64,000 nt of DNA. It comes from Erpetoichthys calabaricus (taxonomy: Eukaryota > Chordata > Cladistia > Polypteriformes > Polypteridae). This document shows, piece after piece, positions 49,529 through 60,311 of the stretch. A model generated the notes under the pieces. It saw nothing but the letters and a program-made list of their open reading frames with translations. It was not told the DNA's origin and ran no database searches. The position numbers and the translations under genes were made by a program. The DNA is taken from assembly GCF_900747795.2 (NCBI RefSeq), contig NC_041395.2, forward strand, positions 171,857,064-171,921,063, read 5' to 3'. Position 1 is the stretch's first letter. Every line of letters begins with the position of its first letter.

Positions 49529-50763
49529 ATATCTAAAATGTGACACTGACTGACTGATTGACTCTCTCACTCAACAAAAATACCGTTGGTCTTTAAATTG
49601 AAAACCTGAAATTTGGAAGATTGGTATATCAAAGGCAGTATTTATGTCTAAGAAAGGACATTTAGGTATGTAAATATTTAGGTGTAAAAACAACCAACAG
49701 TTGAGAAACCCAAGTACTCCCAAAATCTCAAAAATGCTTTTACTACTTTGATTGAATTTTGATCAAGTTATATTAAAAAAAAGAAAATTGCATGACCAGT
49801 GTTTTTTTTTTTTGTCAATAATTTTTTTAATTTATGCATATTTATTTATATTATACTAACTTTACTTTATGCTAACAAAGGACAAGTAGAAGCAATTGAC
49901 AGGCTGAACAGCACCACTAAGCAATAGGTGAAGAAGGGATGGTATTCTGGGCAGGAAAAAGAGACATGATCACATTTGGGATGTACGGTGGGATTTGAAA
50001 TGGAACAAGAAAGTTCAGCAAAGCTCAAGGAACATTAGAAGCTCATTGGTTAACAAGCACATGATAAAACTCCAGTGAGGGTGCCAAGTGCTGTGGCTAT
50101 GAGTGTAGGTGTTGCTTTGAGGAAGAAAAGTAGAGGTAGAAGTGGTGTCCTCCAATCCAAGACAAGCCTCAACCAAAGCAGTGGAGTTGGGCGAGGGGTT
50201 GGGGCTTTACAGGTTTTAGCTCCAGATCTGTTGCACCCAGTCCCGGATCTATTCATTGATCACATACAGTACATAATCAATAGTGGTAACCCCCGATTTT
50301 TATGTCCATTGTATACATAACCCTGAGCAATATTACATCATTATATGAACATAAACGAAATCCCAAAGGGATCAAGCCCCCACTCTTTGATTTTATATTC
50401 ATGAAAGACCTCACACAACAATTACATAGGGGACTAAGACCTTGATACCATCATTTCCTAGAATTGCCTCTGAACCGACGGTGTCACTTTAAACTTAATA
50501 GATCCTCCATGACCTACTGCATTGTAATATAAATCCACATCTACAGACTTCTGTATTAGATTAAGGATACACATATAATATTAAGGCTATGTGAAATACA
50601 TTTCTGATGATTATATTGTTTTGCAACTCAGACATACTACATACTTTCGCAATGAGAGCAGAATTTTGCACTTCATTACAAGTCTTGTCTTCCCATGATT
50701 TGCCCTATATGCTGGGTCATTGCTGGTTTTCCTCTAAATAAATGTTGGTAATGTTTCTTGCAG

Positions 50764-50940
50764 ATGGTAAAAAATGCACGCTCAGTAGTGGAGCCAAATG
50801 AAGGGTTTTGGGCACAACTTCAAAGGTACGAAGAAGAGCTGAGAGAAAGGATGGCACCTAAAGAAAAACAAATTCATGAACTGACAAATGAGAATTCTGT
50901 ACTGCTGCTGGAAACAAGTATAAATGGGATGAGCACCTAA
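50764..50940 (+). CDS. DUSP28: Dual-specificity phosphatase 28, exon 2
   Basis: Acceptor TTTCTTGCAG at 50763; encodes MVKNARSVVEPNEGFWAQLQ and RYEEELRERM, then an acidic/basic tail to a TAA at 50938-50940. The first part is the conserved end of the phosphatase domain (human: MVKSARPVAEPNPGFWSQLQKYEE). The remaining 29 or so residues have a heptad-like pattern and no match that I know. The junction is phase 0 and continues the AFQ-MVK reading exactly as in human DUSP28. Confidence 0.92.
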   Translation: MVKNARSVVEPNEGFWAQLQRYEEELRERMAPKEKQIHELTNENSVLLLETSINGMST

Positions 50941-51093
50941 TACAATGATTGTCTTCAGTGTCTTAAAGGAACAGTGTATCATCACAATAGATTACTGTAT
51001 GCCTGCAGAGATGAAGAATAATGCAATTTTTAGATGAAATGGACTAAAACAGCTTGTTGAAAAAGGTCTAAAAAGATTGGTGTCCAAGCTTCC

Positions 51094-51099
51094 AATAAA
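51094..51099 (+). promoter_or_regulatory. Probable polyadenylation signal of DUSP28
   Basis: AATAAA about 155 bases after the stop codon, the first in this direction. Confidence 0.6.
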
Positions 51100-51261
51100 A
51101 AATTACAGTGCTAAAATACTTTCCAGAATACTGTAACCCACTATATAGAGATGATATACATAATGAACAAAATATAAGCCATTTGAAATTCTGCCTGGAA
51201 CTGTTTTTAAGTATATTCCATACTGTATACTAAGACATGCTTTATTATTTTAGAGTTGTAG

Positions 51262-51480
51262 GGGATTGAAGCCTATTTTGGCAGTATTTGGTATAACGAA
51301 GAAACGAGCCCTGAATAGGGTGCTGATCTGTTACAGGTCCCCACTTATGCTCACACTCTCAAACAATCATACTGAAGCCAATTTAGAGTCAACAGTTAAC
51401 CCACCCCACACATCTTTGGGTATACAGGTTGGAAACCTGATTAGCCGGAGAAAAACATATGTAGACTATGGGAGTATGTG
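51262..51480 (-). mobile_element. Decayed V-SINE-like SINE
   Basis: Reversed blocks GAATAGGGTGCTGATCTG, GCCAATTTAGAGTCAACAGT, CACACATCTTTGGG and GGAGAAAAACATATGTAGAC resemble the family centre and tail. Confidence 0.55.
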
Positions 51481-51784
51481 TTATTAAATAAAAAAACTGA
51501 AATGATCTTCACTTCAAGTCCTGGTCATAAATGAGGCTGGTCAACACTGGGTGGCAAAAGCAACTGACTCGTTTGCTTCATACCAGCCTGCTGGTAATGA
51601 TAGGTGCCTAGTAATGCAACTCCAAGCTTGGCAATCTTTATGTAATAAACTCACTGCGGTTTATAATATAAAGATGATGATAATAAGTTTACATTTATAA
51701 TATTCATTACTTTTCAAATCTAATTGATCATTTAAGTGGGGCAGGAACTCAGTTCTTACTGTACCAGCAATAAGTGCACATTTT

Positions 51785-51965
51785 AACTGTCCCTAGTGTG
51801 TCAATACATTATGACAGTCATAAACAGCTCCCAGTTAGTTTAACCTGCTTGTTTCTGGGCTGTGGGCAGAAAATCCAAGAGCCCAGAGACACACCCTATT
51901 AGACACCGGGTAATGTGCAAATTCACAAAGACAGTGCCATGAATTGTGATTTTAATCCAAGATAT
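51785..51965 (-). mobile_element. Decayed V-SINE-like SINE
   Basis: Blocks CTCCCAGTTAGTTTAACCTG, GGGCTGTGGGCAGAAAATCC and GGTAATGTGCAAATTCACAA correspond to the reversed family order. Identity is low. Confidence 0.45.
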
Positions 51966-52214
51966 GTGAAGCAGCATTACTTACTAGTATACCAACATGT
52001 TAACTTCCTTGTAATATGTTTAAATTACGCAAACTATATTACCCTGTATTACATTATAAGATATTTTAAATTGATTTTATAACATTTCCATAAGTTAATT
52101 GCAGACCTAAAATGCCATATTGGACTGAATTAGAATTCAACACTCACTTCCCAACCACATTTGAGATCAAGAAATAAGAAGGTAATCATTCTGAGGCATC
52201 CTGAACATTAAGAA

Positions 52215-52500
52215 AGCCTCAGGCCATTCAGTTCAGTTCAGTATATTTTTGTATAGCGCTCTTCATGGAGTGCAGGTGCAGAGTTCTGTGACAAGTTCTC
52301 AGGTAACATGCCAAGTACAGATTTTACAATTTACTAAATACAAAATTAGTACAGATAAGGACACAGATTTGTTTAAAACACACAGAAAACAAAGAAGAAA
52401 CTGGTTAACATAAATGGAAACCAACAATAATCTGTCCATTAATTTATTGTTAAACTATGGTCAGTTGACAATGGAGGAGAGGAAATCAATACCTCCAGTC
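52215..52500. repeat. Possible LINE/SINE tail fragment
   Basis: TATATTTTTGTATAGCGCTC followed by CATGGAGTGCAGGTGCAGAG resembles a dispersed 3'-tail sequence common in fish genomes. No coding part seen; family uncertain. Confidence 0.35.
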
Positions 52501-52685
52501 AGCAGCATCCCTGAAAAAAATTAACCCGGGGGTGGGGGAGGGGGGTTTAAAGGTCAATTGTAAGGGAGATAATCAAAGACACAGCTCCCTCCAATCTGAT
52601 GAAAGGTCGCTCCCAGTGCCAAGTTCCAATGCTTCCAGTACCAAGTTAATGAGTTAATTAAACAGTTAATTTCTAAATTAAATTA

Positions 52686-52954
52686 GAGAAAAGCCAAGCA
52701 AAATGACACCTTTTATTGGCTAACTAGAAAGATTACAATATGCAAGCTTTCGAGGCAACTCAGGCCCCTTCTTCAGGCAAGATGTAATCAATTACATTAC
52801 ATTACATCATTACATCTTGCCTGAAGAAGGGGGCCTGAGTTGCCTCGAAAGCTTGCATATTGTAATCTTTCTAGTTAGCCAATAAAAGGTGTCATTTTGC
52901 TTGGCTTTTCTCTACATTCATAATGGCTAACACGGTACAACACCCTAGTACTAT
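52686..52954. repeat. Palindromic foldback repeat
   Basis: Two nearly identical arms of about 103 bases (52686-52788 and 52811-52913) in inverted orientation are separated by a loop of about 22 bases with repeated ATTAC. Beyond the right arm, TAATGGCTAACACGGTACAA and CACCCTAGTACTA extend the element. The matching outer left arm is absent here but is seen in the related copy at 19371. No coding capacity. Confidence 0.85.
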
Positions 52955-53499
52955 AAATTAAATTAGATAATTAAGGACAACAATCCATGTCTGCCAGTTT
53001 CTAAAGAAGTGTTGAACAGTTCCTTGAACAAGTGAATGAGTTTTCTGTAAACTTACAGTATATTTTACAAATCACATTTTAGTTTCAGACACAAAGCAAG
53101 GATCAGCTTTCTATTGACCCATTATTTTGGGAACCGTCGTGCACTTGTTAAATTTCATCATTAAAAATTAGTTTCTAATCAACACAACATATGATAGAAC
53201 CAGAAAAAAAAAATCAATTAAAACAAACTTCACACTGCAAGGGACCTGGTTTGGGACTAAACTCTGGTGCATTCTGCTGGGAGGCAACAGCACTTCCCGT
53301 ACTGTATATTCATTAATTTAACAAAACACACAAAATATTGTAATAACTAATATTGTATAATACAGTAATAAGTTATTTTGTAAATTATACCTTGATTTTC
53401 TTCTGAATGTACGTATTCCATTATACAGTAGTTGTTCTGAAGCTTTTTTAGAGTGCGTCAGAAAATAAATAAATGAGAATAAATAAAATAAAATGCAAC
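52955..53499. other. Intergenic DNA, nothing recognised
   Basis: AT-rich with no long frame. Confidence 0.45.
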
Positions 53500-54080
53500 C
53501 TCATTCAATCGATATCTCGTACAAAATACGCCTTGGGACACTCTCAACAGCATGCACGACTTTAGATGCAATAGACTAACATGAAATGTTTGCAGAAAAT
53601 GCGTCTGAGCGCCTCGACATTAACCAAATAAGGATACTGTCCCACCCGATAGTAAAAATGTAACAAGCAAGAACACGGTATACAAAAAAAAAAGACCCGA
53701 AAACACAAATGCACCTTAGCTCAAAGTACCTGACAACATGAAAAGACGTTCGGTGTGTTAGCTACAGCCCCAGTCGATAAGTATACAAGGGATACAGGCG
53801 GCTTCCAAAGAGGTTGGGGGGCGTGACCTCCTTATCACACCCCGCCTCTAATTTAATAGTAATTTCAATGTCCCTGTAATGTGTGTGTGTTTTAACTCAG
53901 TTTTAACAAATAACTAAACCTGTAAAATATATAATTTATCAGCCGTACCTCAAGTTCAAGCTGACAAACACGCAGAACTGTTGCCACCGAGTGTATTTGG
54001 GCAACCTCTAGTATCACTACCGCCAGGTTATTTGGCCTACCCCATGTTTGAGCACGCAGAAGGCCCACTCAGGCCTTATC
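53500..54080. promoter_or_regulatory. CpG-richer block, possible promoter
   Basis: Compared with its flanks this block has many CpG dinucleotides. It contains a GC box-like CCCCGCCTC (near 53839) and GGGGGCGTGACC (53816). No open reading frame of note starts here. On the minus strand a donor-like CAGGTACTT follows. It could be a non-coding first exon or a relic island. Confidence 0.3.
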
Positions 54081-54734
54081 ATTAGTTAACCAACTATGTA
54101 TAATTTATAAACATCAAAAAGTAAATTTAAGGAGCCAATGCAACAATAAGAAAAGATGCAAACACAATACTGACGTTGTAGCCCTATATATCATAAACCC
54201 AAACACTGATCACAGAACTTTATTACTGTATTTGCTGTCTTCTAACATTGAGTGGGAGGCTGCTGTTTAAAGACAAGCACAAGGGATGCACGAGTAAGTG
54301 ACAAGCATGGACAATGAACAAGACATAGAAACAGAGGGAGAAGAGGTCAAAGGAATCCCAGAGTGGCTCCATGAAATACAAGCTACTAATGTTGACCATG
54401 TAAGTCAACCATGGTCTAAGCATGGCTGAGGCAGGTAGATTGATGCTGCCTCAGGAGAAATGGTCCACTGTAGCATTCATACTGCAGACATTTCAAAAAG
54501 AACAGGTACTATAAATACTGTAAATCCATATATAATGTTTAACAAATATCGAACCTTTAAAGCACTGCTTTTTTATTCATTTTGAGTACTGTAAACTAGG
54601 TCATTATATTCAGTATAGTGAGTTATTGTCATCTTCACTATCATCTGAAATGGTACTGAACAACAATCTGTTTTTTTCTGTATATGCATATGATTAATGA
54701 CATTTTTATTACTGAGTGGAACCAATGTCCTGAA
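54081..54734. other. Intergenic DNA, nothing recognised
   Basis: AT-rich; no frame above about 66 codons with recognisable motifs. Confidence 0.4.
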
Positions 54735-55850
54735 GGGATGGCAGAGGTCCAGTATTTACAGCTGACCAAGAAAATGAGGTACTAAATACGGTGAGGGCAA
54801 ATAATGTCATTACACTCCAAAAGGCCTAGCATGCTGTTGTAGGGAACAACTCAGCTGTTAATAACATCATGTCTGTGACCCATGTCAGAATTGGGAATTG
54901 AGAAAGAATGTATTGTCAGTGAAAGAACTTTACAATGTTCCTTTCTAGTGAAATAGTGACAGGGTAAAAAAACTAAGACAACTACATATACAGGTAAGAT
55001 CACATAAGTGCTGCTGTTTTAAACACACCCCTGAATGCTTCCATGCTATTTGACTGAACAGTATGGCATGTATTTGAGAATAGGTTTGTGCTTAGAATAT
55101 ATTGCACTATCATTTCAGATTTGGTGCTAAAACATTTAGAATGTGTGTTGATAATTTACATGTAATTTGCTCCTGTACAAACTTTTTCAAAGGGTGTTGG
55201 AGCTGGAGGTCAGTGACATCAAACACTACATTTGTATATGTAGATGAGACAGACATCAGCCTCACCAAGGTCTCATAATGTGAGAGGAACATTATTGGGC
55301 ATACTGTCACAATGGATGTGCCACTACAGTGTTGGTGGCAACATCCCCATGCATGATAATATGTCTAAACAGGGTGTGCTTCACTCCCATTGGGCCCAGT
55401 GATACAGATTTGCTTCTGCTATTCTTGGATGGGTTAGTCAGTGCCATCAATCCTGAGAATAAGAGGGGTGTGGTGAGACCAGACCTGTTAAATTTTGTGG
55501 TAATCTGGGACAATGTCCAGTTTCACCTTCAGTCGCCAAAAAAGTGATTTGACACCTATCCAAGGATGCTGTCACAATGTTCCTGCCGCTGTATTCACCT
55601 TTTCTCAACCCATCTGACAAGCTTTTTTAGTGTGGAGGTAGAGGGTATATGAGTTCAACTTCCCAGCCACAAAACCAGAAAGGAAGCAATGAGGCTGGCT
55701 GTGAGAACATGACATCTGATATTTGCTGTGGTTATGTACAGCATGCAATAAGATTAAAAGGAGCCTTGACAGATAAAACATAAGGTGTGATGTCAATCCA
55801 GATTATGTGGCCTAAAGCAGAAGGGGGATTGATGCCCCAAGAGGGAATCC
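54735..55850 (+). mobile_element. Decayed IS630/Tc1-type transposase gene
   Basis: In changing frames the plus strand keeps the order of an IS630-like DDE transposase. First is FTADQENEVLNTVRANNVIT and a second helix-turn-helix block. Near 55225-55310 is YVDETDISLTK with RNIIGHTVTMDVP, around the first catalytic Asp. Next come GVLHSHW, then FVVIWDNVQFH near 55500 with the second Asp, then LPLYSPFLNPSDKLF near 55590-55630, where Ser-Asp replaces the usual Ile-Glu at the third catalytic position. The tail near 55790 reads CDVNPDYVA. Several frame changes and stops show it is dead. Terminal repeats were not found. Confidence 0.7.
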
Positions 55851-56384
55851 ATTCTTACTGTTTTACAGTATTACATGCTCTATACTGTTATCTATGAAGT
55901 AGTTATTTGAGTTCATCAATGACATTAATGTGCAATACATTTTCAGTTGCAATGTGTTTTTTTTTTTCAGTACTGAATGTTTTTACGTTTATTTTCTGTA
56001 TTGGTTACATTATTTTTTACTTCGTCAATAAATCTAAATATATACAGTAAACATGTTCACATGCCATATTTCATCACTTTCATCTTTGTTCCAAATACCA
56101 CTTATTATTGCTTTAATAAACAAAAAGAGAATATTGTGGTATGTTTGTAAATGATGAAAGGAATGTAACCATTTGGTGATGGTGTAAAACTGATTCATTG
56201 ACTTTGTGCATTTTGATGCATGTAGTAACTACATGTTCTAAGTGTTTCAGGGTCTTTTTCACAAGTGTGTTGCTGTTTGGAGAAATGCATTAACTGTTTT
56301 GTGAAAAGCTTTAACAGTTGTCAGATTGACGTTTCTGATGTGTGTAATGTGTAAAAACGATTGTGAATAATTACAGTATAATAC
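55851..56384. other. Intergenic DNA, nothing recognised
   Basis: AT-rich unique sequence. Confidence 0.45.
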
Positions 56385-56513
56385 TGGGGTGGGTTGGCAC
56401 CCTGCCCGGATTGGTTCCTGCCTTGTGCCCTGTGTTGGCTAGGATTGGCTCCAGCAGACCCCCGTGACCCTGTGTTCGGATTAAGCGGGTTGGAAAATGC
56501 ATGGATGGATGAT
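56385..56513 (+). mobile_element. 3' part of a V-SINE-like SINE
   Basis: Starts at GGTGGGTTGGCACCCTGCCC, continues with GGCTCCAGCAGACCCCCGTG and ends in an ATGGATGGATG tail. 5'-truncated. Confidence 0.8.
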
Positions 56514-56718
56514 TAGAATATAGTCTCCAGCACATAACAAATGTTCTATTACCAGGGACTCGTTTGATTGTGTAGAAATTTACATATGGTGAAAAGAACC
56601 TTTCTAAGTGTTAATCGTATAAAACCTAAATTCAAATTACATCTTTAAATTCCTTTCAACTTCTTTGAACAACAAACGAATTAGATCAGAAGTGAAATTC
56701 AATGTGACCAATGGTGTT

Positions 56719-56722
56719 AAAA
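56719..56722 (-). terminator. RNA polymerase III terminator of tRNA-Pro
   Basis: A run of four T on the minus strand, two bases beyond the 3' end of the tRNA gene; the usual pol III stop signal. Confidence 0.8.
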
Positions 56723-56724
56723 TT

Positions 56725-56796
56725 GGGCTCGTCCGGGATTTGAACCCGGGACCTCTCGCACCCTAAGCGAGAATCATACCCCTAGACCAACGAGCC
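56725..56796 (-). tRNA. tRNA-Pro (anticodon AGG)
   Basis: The minus strand folds into a complete 72-base cloverleaf. The acceptor stem GGCTCGT pairs with ACGAGCC. The anticodon stem CTCGC pairs with GCGAG around a TTAGGGT loop whose anticodon is AGG, and the T arm CCGGGTTCAAATCCCGG is intact. The discriminator base is C. The A box (TGGTCTAGGGG) and B box (GGTTCAAATCC) are canonical, so it should be transcribed by RNA polymerase III. No intron and no encoded CCA. It matches vertebrate tRNA-Pro(AGG), which decodes CCU and, after inosine formation, CCC and CCA. It lies about 0.5 kb upstream of and divergent from IWS1. Confidence 0.97.
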
Positions 56797-56989
56797 CCCA
56801 TAAATGAAAATTGGCGCTATATTTATATGAATTTCAATACTACCGTTTTTTTTCTTTGCCAAAGTTGGTGTATATAATACTATTTCATTCTACAGCAGCA
56901 CAATATGCGTAGAAAGCCGTCTTTTTAAACTTTTCCAGTATCAGGTAAAATATATCTCTGTCATTGACTCATGACATCATCAGGCAGCG

Positions 56990-57329
56990 CCCGTCGCTTC
57001 CTTGTGTGTGCGCAGATGTTGCGCATGCTCTTTTCGCAGGCTCCATCTTGGGGGCACTGAAGTGCGAGAGAGAGAGAAGAAGCGAACGTGTGTTTATTTT
57101 GGAACTACTGTTTCTGGTTTTTTTGCGATTATTCCCAGCTCTCGGTACACTTTTAAGATACTGTTTCCAGGGGGAAACATCTGACGCTTTGCTTGGTCGG
57201 ATACAACCGCAGATCGCTGAAGCCGGGTGGGGTAAGGCCCCCGCGTACGACTTGTCTGTGAAGAGGTCTTGAGCGGTTGTGTTGGCTGTACCCTGAAAAA
57301 AAAACATTGGAAGTGACGGTGTCGCTGCG
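56990..57329 (+). promoter_or_regulatory. IWS1 promoter and 5' UTR
   Basis: CpG-rich against AT-rich flanks. It contains TTGCGCATGCTC (57019-57030), an NRF1-like site, and CTCCATCTTGGG (57041-57052), the complement of a YY1-like CAAGATGG. Both are common in TATA-less promoters of housekeeping genes. Transcription probably starts in or near this part, with the rest forming the 5' UTR. The long reading frames here (up to 112 codons) I take as accidental in GC-rich DNA. Confidence 0.6.
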
Positions 57330-57372
57330 ATGGACGTAGAGGAAGAGGAGTTCTTTTCCGGTAACCAGTCAG
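57330..57372 (+). CDS. IWS1: IWS1 (Spt6-interacting elongation factor), exon 1
   Basis: ATG at 57330 encodes MDVEEEEFFSGNQS plus the first base of an Asp codon; the donor is GTAAGT. Joined to exon 2 it continues with DDGGATPVQDE. Human IWS1 starts MDSEYYSGDQS and then DDGGATPVQDE, so identity across the junction is unmistakable. IWS1 is a nuclear protein that works with SPT6 and RNA polymerase II in elongation, mRNA processing and export, and H3K36 methylation. The short first coding exon with phase-1 donor fits that gene. Confidence 0.9.
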
Positions 57373-57711
57373 GTAAGTAAATTGCACAACCAGCTGGATA
57401 ACAGATATACTATTGACTTGAAGGGCCCTGTACTGCTAAATGAAAGTCCCCCCTACCCAATTCAAATAACAGTAACTGTAATTAATTAATCTTGTTATGC
57501 ATTGCCTGAATGTTTACGGATTAACTGTCGCATTCAGCCATGTCCATTTGGAAGTTGATACATTTCGTATGATAGATTGCTTCATCTTTGTATCGGTATA
57601 TGGTGCAGTCAAGTTGTGCACGTTGCCAGGGGAGCACCTAAGCTCCTTTGCTTGGCACGTTAGTCAAAAATCTGCACTTGACAAGATTGGCTTTGTTTCA
57701 ATATGCTCCAG

Positions 57712-57827
57712 ATGATGGAGGCGCAACCCCAGTCCAAGACGAACACGAGTCAGGGTCCGAAGCAGAGATGGAGACTTCACGACGGCAGTCTGGATCGGAG
57801 GCTGGAAGTGCTGGTCGACGTTCCGAG
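57712..57827 (+). CDS. IWS1: IWS1, exon 2
   Basis: Acceptor CTCCAG at 57711; encodes ATDDGG-like start DDGGATPVQDEHESGSEAEM and SRRQSGSEAGSAGRRSE, ending with GAG before GTGTGT. It matches the acidic, Ser-rich start of IWS1 (human GSDTGSVERHSE before the exon end). The region is disordered and holds several casein-kinase-2-like Ser-x-x-Glu sites. The long SDSE-repeat exon and the C-terminal conserved TFIIS N-domain-like part are not in the window, so intron 2 is longer than 6 kb. The leading letters given in the first phrase are approximate; the first full codon after the split Asp is GAT. Confidence 0.9.
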
Positions 57828-60311
57828 GTGTGTGTTTAATTGCGTAAACTTTTACCATAGTTTAGATAAACGAGCTCATGATTTTACGGCCTCGTCTTAT
57901 TGTGATATTTTCGTTGATTTACTTGCTGTAACAGTAAAATGTTATTAATATATAATCACTTGTATCTTTAAATGAACTCTGCGTGAAAATTACGTGGAAT
58001 TGGCCCGCTCAGCAATGTGACAGCATGGGTTCACTTTAAAAAAGTACTTGATATGTTGATGTGTGTAAAAAAGTTCGGTAGTCTTGACATAGACACTTTT
58101 GGGGCGCACACTTGCTGTTCTAATTTAGTATGCTTAGATATCCGACCAGATTGACAAAGTTAGTTCAGTCTAGTGGCTCGTAACCTCAATTCCTCCAAGG
58201 TCCCCCAGTTAACCATGAGAATATGTGAAGATCGGCCGACATTATATGTTTCCTCTTGTGTGTTTGCTGCAATTTTGAAAGACGCCCTTATTTTTGAACT
58301 TCCATTTATCAACAAAAGCATATTTGCTGCCAATGCTATTACTATGCTTATATCTTATTACTTTTAAAGTCATAATGTAAAATCAAGAAACATTTTCATA
58401 AATGACCTACATGTTTTTATTAAAAAATATTATTTAACAGGTGCCTGAATATGGTAATCATAACATAAAACGAGTTGCCATTTTTAAGGATAAGTAATAT
58501 CTAGTAATTACCAACATATATTATTTGTCATTTGAGATATTTTTGCTAAAAAGTTGCACACTACTCAACGTGGTTTAAGTATTTCTTTGAAATTTACACA
58601 AAATTGTTACATAGTTCTTAAATTACATTTAATTTTTTTTATTTTTTAAACTACAGAATTAATCCCTGCAGACATTGTTTCATAACTTTATTAGGTATCA
58701 ATTCATTATGCTTAGATTCAGCACTGAAACATGACTTCAGCAATATCCACATTTCACATGAGTGTAAATGTAAATGTGTTTTCTCTGCACATACAACAAT
58801 AAATTCAACGGAAAAAGACAAAAGAATTTGTGTGGGAACGGTGGAAGCAGACTGGTAAACCATGGTAGGTTGGGTAGTCGTGGCACCTGTGTAATTTTAA
58901 GTAATGAGCAGAGTGGCATCAACAGCAGATGTCGACCTGCATCTGCTTTATGAGGACTGTTGCACGCTTGGCATCATGCTAAAACACTACATTGCTTTAT
59001 TGCAGTGTGGTAAGCCCCTTTGATTTAACTCTTTCTTGCTGGGTCACTGTGAGCAACTGTGAGTTTCTGATGACCTTTACTTCTCATAACATCATTGTTC
59101 ATTAACCTTAAGAATTTATTTTCTGCTGATCAACAATGCATATTACTAATATGTTAAATTAACTTCCAATAACCTTAATTTCATCAAATAACTTTATTTT
59201 GCATTGTAACTGTCATCAGATTATTATCTATCAATTTACGACTCTGCCATGTAACTTTATTGCATAGTTAATGCTTGAATTATCAACTGTTTTTGTTATA
59301 TACACACACACACCTGCAGGAGTGTTTGGAGAAAGTGCATACTGGACAAACACAAAAGAAGGGGTTCCCATTGCTACCTGAACTAGGGGCTGCAACTAAA
59401 TTGTGGAAGAAAACATAGCCTACAGTCTTCCCCTTATATTAATTGGCAATCTGTGCAAAATTTGCAAGAGATGGGTTCAATGGTGTGGATTTGCATGCTG
59501 GACAAAAAAAATCAGATTTATATGTTATATTGGCATGTATGTATGTTTTTAGGCTGAAGACGTGTGTTAAAACAGCCAGGCCTGCAAATGATGGTGATGC
59601 ACTGATCACTACCAAGACTACCTACCCAATAAAGACAGACACTGCTCAGTTGTTTATATTTGCTGATCTGTAGTTAAATAAATAGTTTTCAAGATATCAG
59701 TTCTGTTAATAGATCCATATCCATTTTCTTGGCAAAGCCAATGCTTTTTTTCACTATTTGCATTTCAGCTGAAAATTAACATTGTATTTATGTAGCAGTT
59801 ACAAAAAATAAGTTTGTTTTAATGTTGTACAAGAAAATATGTAAATATTACTGAGGTCCTTTAAATGGCGATTCTTATTATTAAATCTGTCAATGAAAAC
59901 TAGTCTGTCTTAAATGCACTTACATTTATTTATTCTCTAAAAAGTCCTCAGAGGAGTCGATTGATGCATTAAAAAATAAGTAACTCCTTTGCAAGTAAGT
60001 AAAATCTTTCTTTTAGTGCAACCGATCATTTCATAGTGTGAATCAGTCTCTCCTTAGAGGAATTCTGGCCCATGTTTTTCACAAAACTGATTGATCTGCA
60101 GTTTTGACCAAATATTCAACTTTATCTCTGAATATTTCATATTTTGACTGTGTTGGGTGAAGATCTGTACTTTGACTCATTGATTCTCAAACAAAATGTT
60201 TTACACTTAAGCTGTTTTTTGATTGATTTTTAGCAGCATTGTTGTGCTAAAGACTATTTTCTTAACTAAACTTCAGTTCATCAACTCCAATCTTGATGAT
60301 CTTTTCTAAAA
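57828..60311. other. IWS1 intron 2, left part
   Basis: AT-rich intron with a short CA run near 59302. No exon-like frame with splice sites and IWS1 character (acidic, Ser-rich) was seen. Confidence 0.6.

Larger units (their letters stand above)
44718..50763. other. DUSP28 intron
   Basis: 6-kb intron with a 68-bp minisatellite, two Helitron copies and a Tc1-like element split by a LINE, each listed separately. The stretches 44.7-45.8 kb and 49.5-50.76 kb show nothing else I recognise. Confidence 0.7.

Noticed and set aside
56964-57307. 102- and 112-codon frames over the IWS1 promoter on both strands
   Set aside because: CpG-rich DNA naturally lacks stops, and the region upstream of the IWS1 ATG is expected to be promoter and 5' UTR. 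No conserved motif seen.
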